IMG/VR virus record: IMGVR_UViG_3300044624_000337
Coordinates: 1-22,538 of that record
Length of the DNA stretch: 22,538 nt
Source of the DNA: a virus
Strand: one strand, 5' to 3'
Made by a program: the position numbers and the translations under genes. The notes under the pieces are model-generated. The model saw only the letters and a program-made list of their open reading frames with translations, searched no databases and was not told where the DNA came from. This document shows positions 20,353-22,538 of this stretch, piece by piece; the first letter of the stretch is position 1; each line of letters opens with the position of its first letter.

Positions 20353-22538
20353 TTATGCTGAGAAACTTGCTCCAGTTGGTAAGATGTTGAAATCTATTAC
20401 GATAAATTCCGCTGTCTTTGCCGGTTGTAAGAAAATCTGTCCTGCTAATATGTTTCTATCAATTACATCCGGTGTGTTGTTGGATTCATCCATCACCACT
20501 TTGAATGCGTATAAACCTTGTCTTTGTTGAACTGCCTCTAAATAAGGGTTCACAGTGTTTAAGAATCTAGCTCTAGTAGTTGCTGTGTTTTGTTCGAACA
20601 CTAAGTAACGAGATGTTGAAGCGATAAACTTCTTAAGAACGATAAGTAATCTTCTAACATTGATTCTATCTAAAGCGGATGCCTTATCTTGCAATGTCTT
20701 CTGTCCGAATGCTACAATACCTTGTCCAGGGAATGAAGCGATTGGGTTTACTTTGTTCTCATAAAGAGTATCTCTTTCAGCATGTGTTAATCTATTTAGA
20801 ACACTAATTGCTCCAGTGATACCACCTCTATTCAAACCAGCAGGTGCGAACCATTCTGCTGCTAATCTATCGTTTGCAGCGAATACAGCCGGCATCAATA
20901 CTGATGGTGGAACTGAAAGAATTTTGTTAGTATTAGTATCCAAAGTTTTAACCCAAGGATAATAAGTTGCTACATAGTTTGAATCTACTGAATTTGATTG
21001 TGCAGTAGCTTCTGCAATTGATGCACCCACTCTATTAAAGTCTGCTATGTAGAAACAATCTTGTCTATCTTCAACCATATCAATTACCTTTGTAGTAACT
21101 GCAGGGTGTAATTCTCTAATAATACCTGGTGTTACAACCATATTGATATCATACTCATCAGCGTTAGAAATAGCGTTGATTGCTTTTGTATATCCTAAAG
21201 TACCATTTGATATTGAAGTTGCTAAGTTCAAACCTTGTGAGTTTGCTTGAGTCATATCAGTTCCTAAGTTAATTTTAACAGTAGGTGCGTTACCATCAAA
21301 TCCATATTGGAATCCTAAGATAAATTGTCTCTTAGCCATATCCGTAGAATTAGAACCAGTCATTACATATGATAATTGTGAATCAAATGCAAATGCTACG
21401 TTAGCTCCGTTAAGTGCACCAGCAGGAATTGGTTTCAAATACATTTTGTTATCATCCGATACACCAGCTGTTTCAAAATCAAATCCACTATAATAAATTG
21501 GAGATGATGCTGTGTTACTAGCTCCAGCTGTTGAGTAAACAACAGGAGGTACATATGAATCTTCGTTTGTATTGTTTGTTTTTATTGGATTTGTATAAGC
21601 CTCATGTCCAAATGGTGCTGCTGATATTGGGTATGAACCAGCTGCTGCTACTTCAACTCTTACATATTTTGATTGGTTTGCCCAATCACCAAATTCAGTA
21701 ATTTTACCACTATCATCAGTTGTATAATATCTATCACCAATTCTTCTACCAATGTAGTTAGTTGATGATGGGTCTAAGTTTACATTAGCAAATGTTTCTA
21801 ATACAACTTTTCTCTTATCAGTATCATCAAATCGTCTGATAGTTACAGTAAATGTAGAATAGTCAGTTGCACCATCTTCACCAGCTGCTTTAACATTAGA
21901 GATAGCAACTTTGAATTTAGTGTTATATGCAGTACCATCACCGATTGTTACAAATTTGAAAAGGTCATATCTTTCACCAGAAATCAATTGAGAATCAACC
22001 ATTGGAGTTTCAGCTTGTGCTGCATTTCCGTAAATTTGTGGTGGTAATGAAATACCTTCTACTATTGTTGCGTTATAAACAGAACCAGTATAAGTAGCCG
22101 CCATATTTTCAAAGAACATATAGCTATAAGCTTTTTTAGCTCCGAATGCGGATTCTCCAAACACATCAGCTATATCATTTGTAGCAGATGGTAAAATCGA
22201 TGCCGATACATTACCATTAGTACCAGAACCAGTTATACCACTTATAGTAAATGAACCAGATGTTGTTAGACTTGATACCAATGTTGGTCCTACAAATCCA
22301 ACTGCAGCATCTCCATTAGATGTTGAATATAGTGTTCCTACTATTTTTCTACCATTAATAGAACCGGATGCAACGATAGCGATACCGTTTGTTTGAGTAT
22401 AGCCACCAATACCACCAACTCTTACGATGGTAGCTTGTCCAGCTTCTCTTAAATAATTTTGTACTGCATACTCCGTATAATATGTTCCATCAACTTTTCC
22501 GAATTTTTCTTCGAATTCAGCTTGTGTTCTTACGATAG
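20353..22538 (-). CDS. gp18: Contractile tail sheath protein (T4 gp18-like), 5' end cut by window edge
   Basis: The frame is open to the right edge, giving 727 visible residues; a TTG at 22281 is internal and not the start. The first visible residues, including EFEEKFGKVDGTYYTEYAVQ then NYLREAGQATIVRVGG, are the classic N-terminal sheath domain. The middle is a long variable insertion. The end is strongly gp18-like: VAFGQKTLQDKASALDRINV, RRLLIVLKKFI, RYLVFEQNTATTRARFLNTV, DESNNTPDVIDRNILAGQIF and IDFNILPTGASFSA. This polymer surrounds the tube and contracts to drive it through the envelope. At more than 727 aa it is somewhat longer than T4 gp18 (659 aa). It is immediately upstream of the tail tube gene. 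Assignment is secure. Confidence 0.97.
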   Translation of the reverse strand, partial: IVRTQAEFEEKFGKVDGTYYTEYAVQNYLREAGQATIVRVGGIGGYTQTNGIAIVASGSINGRKIVGTLYSTSNGDAAVGFVGPTLVSSLTTSGSFTISGITGSGTNGNVSASILPSATNDIADVFGESAFGAKKAYSYMFFENMAATYTGSVYNATIVEGISLPPQIYGNAAQAETPMVDSQLISGERYDLFKFVTIGDGTAYNTKFKVAISNVKAAGEDGATDYSTFTVTIRRFDDTDKRKVVLETFANVNLDPSSTNYIGRRIGDRYYTTDDSGKITEFGDWANQSKYVRVEVAAAGSYPISAAPFGHEAYTNPIKTNNTNEDSYVPPVVYSTAGASNTASSPIYYSGFDFETAGVSDDNKMYLKPIPAGALNGANVAFAFDSQLSYVMTGSNSTDMAKRQFILGFQYGFDGNAPTVKINLGTDMTQANSQGLNLATSISNGTLGYTKAINAISNADEYDINMVVTPGIIRELHPAVTTKVIDMVEDRQDCFYIADFNRVGASIAEATAQSNSVDSNYVATYYPWVKTLDTNTNKILSVPPSVLMPAVFAANDRLAAEWFAPAGLNRGGITGAISVLNRLTHAERDTLYENKVNPIASFPGQGIVAFGQKTLQDKASALDRINVRRLLIVLKKFIASTSRYLVFEQNTATTRARFLNTVNPYLEAVQQRQGLYAFKVVMDESNNTPDVIDRNILAGQIFLQPAKTAEFIVIDFNILPTGASFSA

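Noticed and set aside
20353-22281. Sheath gene starting at the TTG at 22281
   Set aside because: The frame continues upstream to the window edge and encodes the conserved N-terminal sheath sequence (including YYTEYAVQ and ATIVRVGG), so the TTG is internal.

Overview
The window is a late structural block of a tailed phage with a contractile tail (myovirus), read entirely on the minus strand, so gene order runs from high to low coordinates. There are 15 protein genes, two of them cut by the window edges. I see no tRNA, rRNA, CRISPR array, insertion sequence or integrase. The likely host is a member of the Bacteroidota, probably a flavobacterium. The reasons are: low GC; A-rich gene leaders almost all lacking a Shine-Dalgarno sequence; a signal peptide ending in SFGQ, typical of flavobacteria; and a flavobacterial-type promoter (TATCTTTA with an upstream TTTGG) before the polymerase gene.

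Right part (9.4-22.5 kb), tail and baseplate: tail sheath (gp18 type, 5' end missing), tail tube (gp19 type), a gp26-type baseplate hub/chaperone protein overlapping a small partner ORF at a T7 run that could be a frameshift site, a small protein, a 1028-aa tape measure, a 947-aa tube-initiator/baseplate protein with internal repeats, a 98-aa LysM-like baseplate protein, a 781-aa gp27/gpD-like hub, and a 117-aa phage protein. The order tape measure, initiator, LysM protein, hub parallels P2 T-U-X-D, while sheath, tube and gp26 resemble T4.

Middle and left part (1-9.4 kb), accessory or host-interaction genes: a ParB-fold protein, a very short family-A DNA polymerase with no room for a normal thumb, an exported NucA/Serratia-type nuclease, a 1374-aa multidomain protein with a second ParB-like domain, a conserved unknown, a candidate ADP-ribosyltransferase, a GH19 endolysin with a peptidoglycan-binding domain, and a lysine-rich protein running off the left edge.

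Two cross-cutting signals stand out. First, a motif reading TATTTATA on the coding strand (the reverse complement of the T4 late promoter box), usually followed by an ATATAAA-like tract, lies just upstream of seven genes and coincides with most of the longer gaps. Second, several non-tail proteins begin with a 10-15 residue peptide ending in [L/I]-x-E, like the capsid-targeting propeptides cut by T4-type prohead protease. This suggests that some of them travel inside the head. Two clear intrinsic terminators (after tail tube and after the gp51-like gene) divide the tail genes into transcription units.
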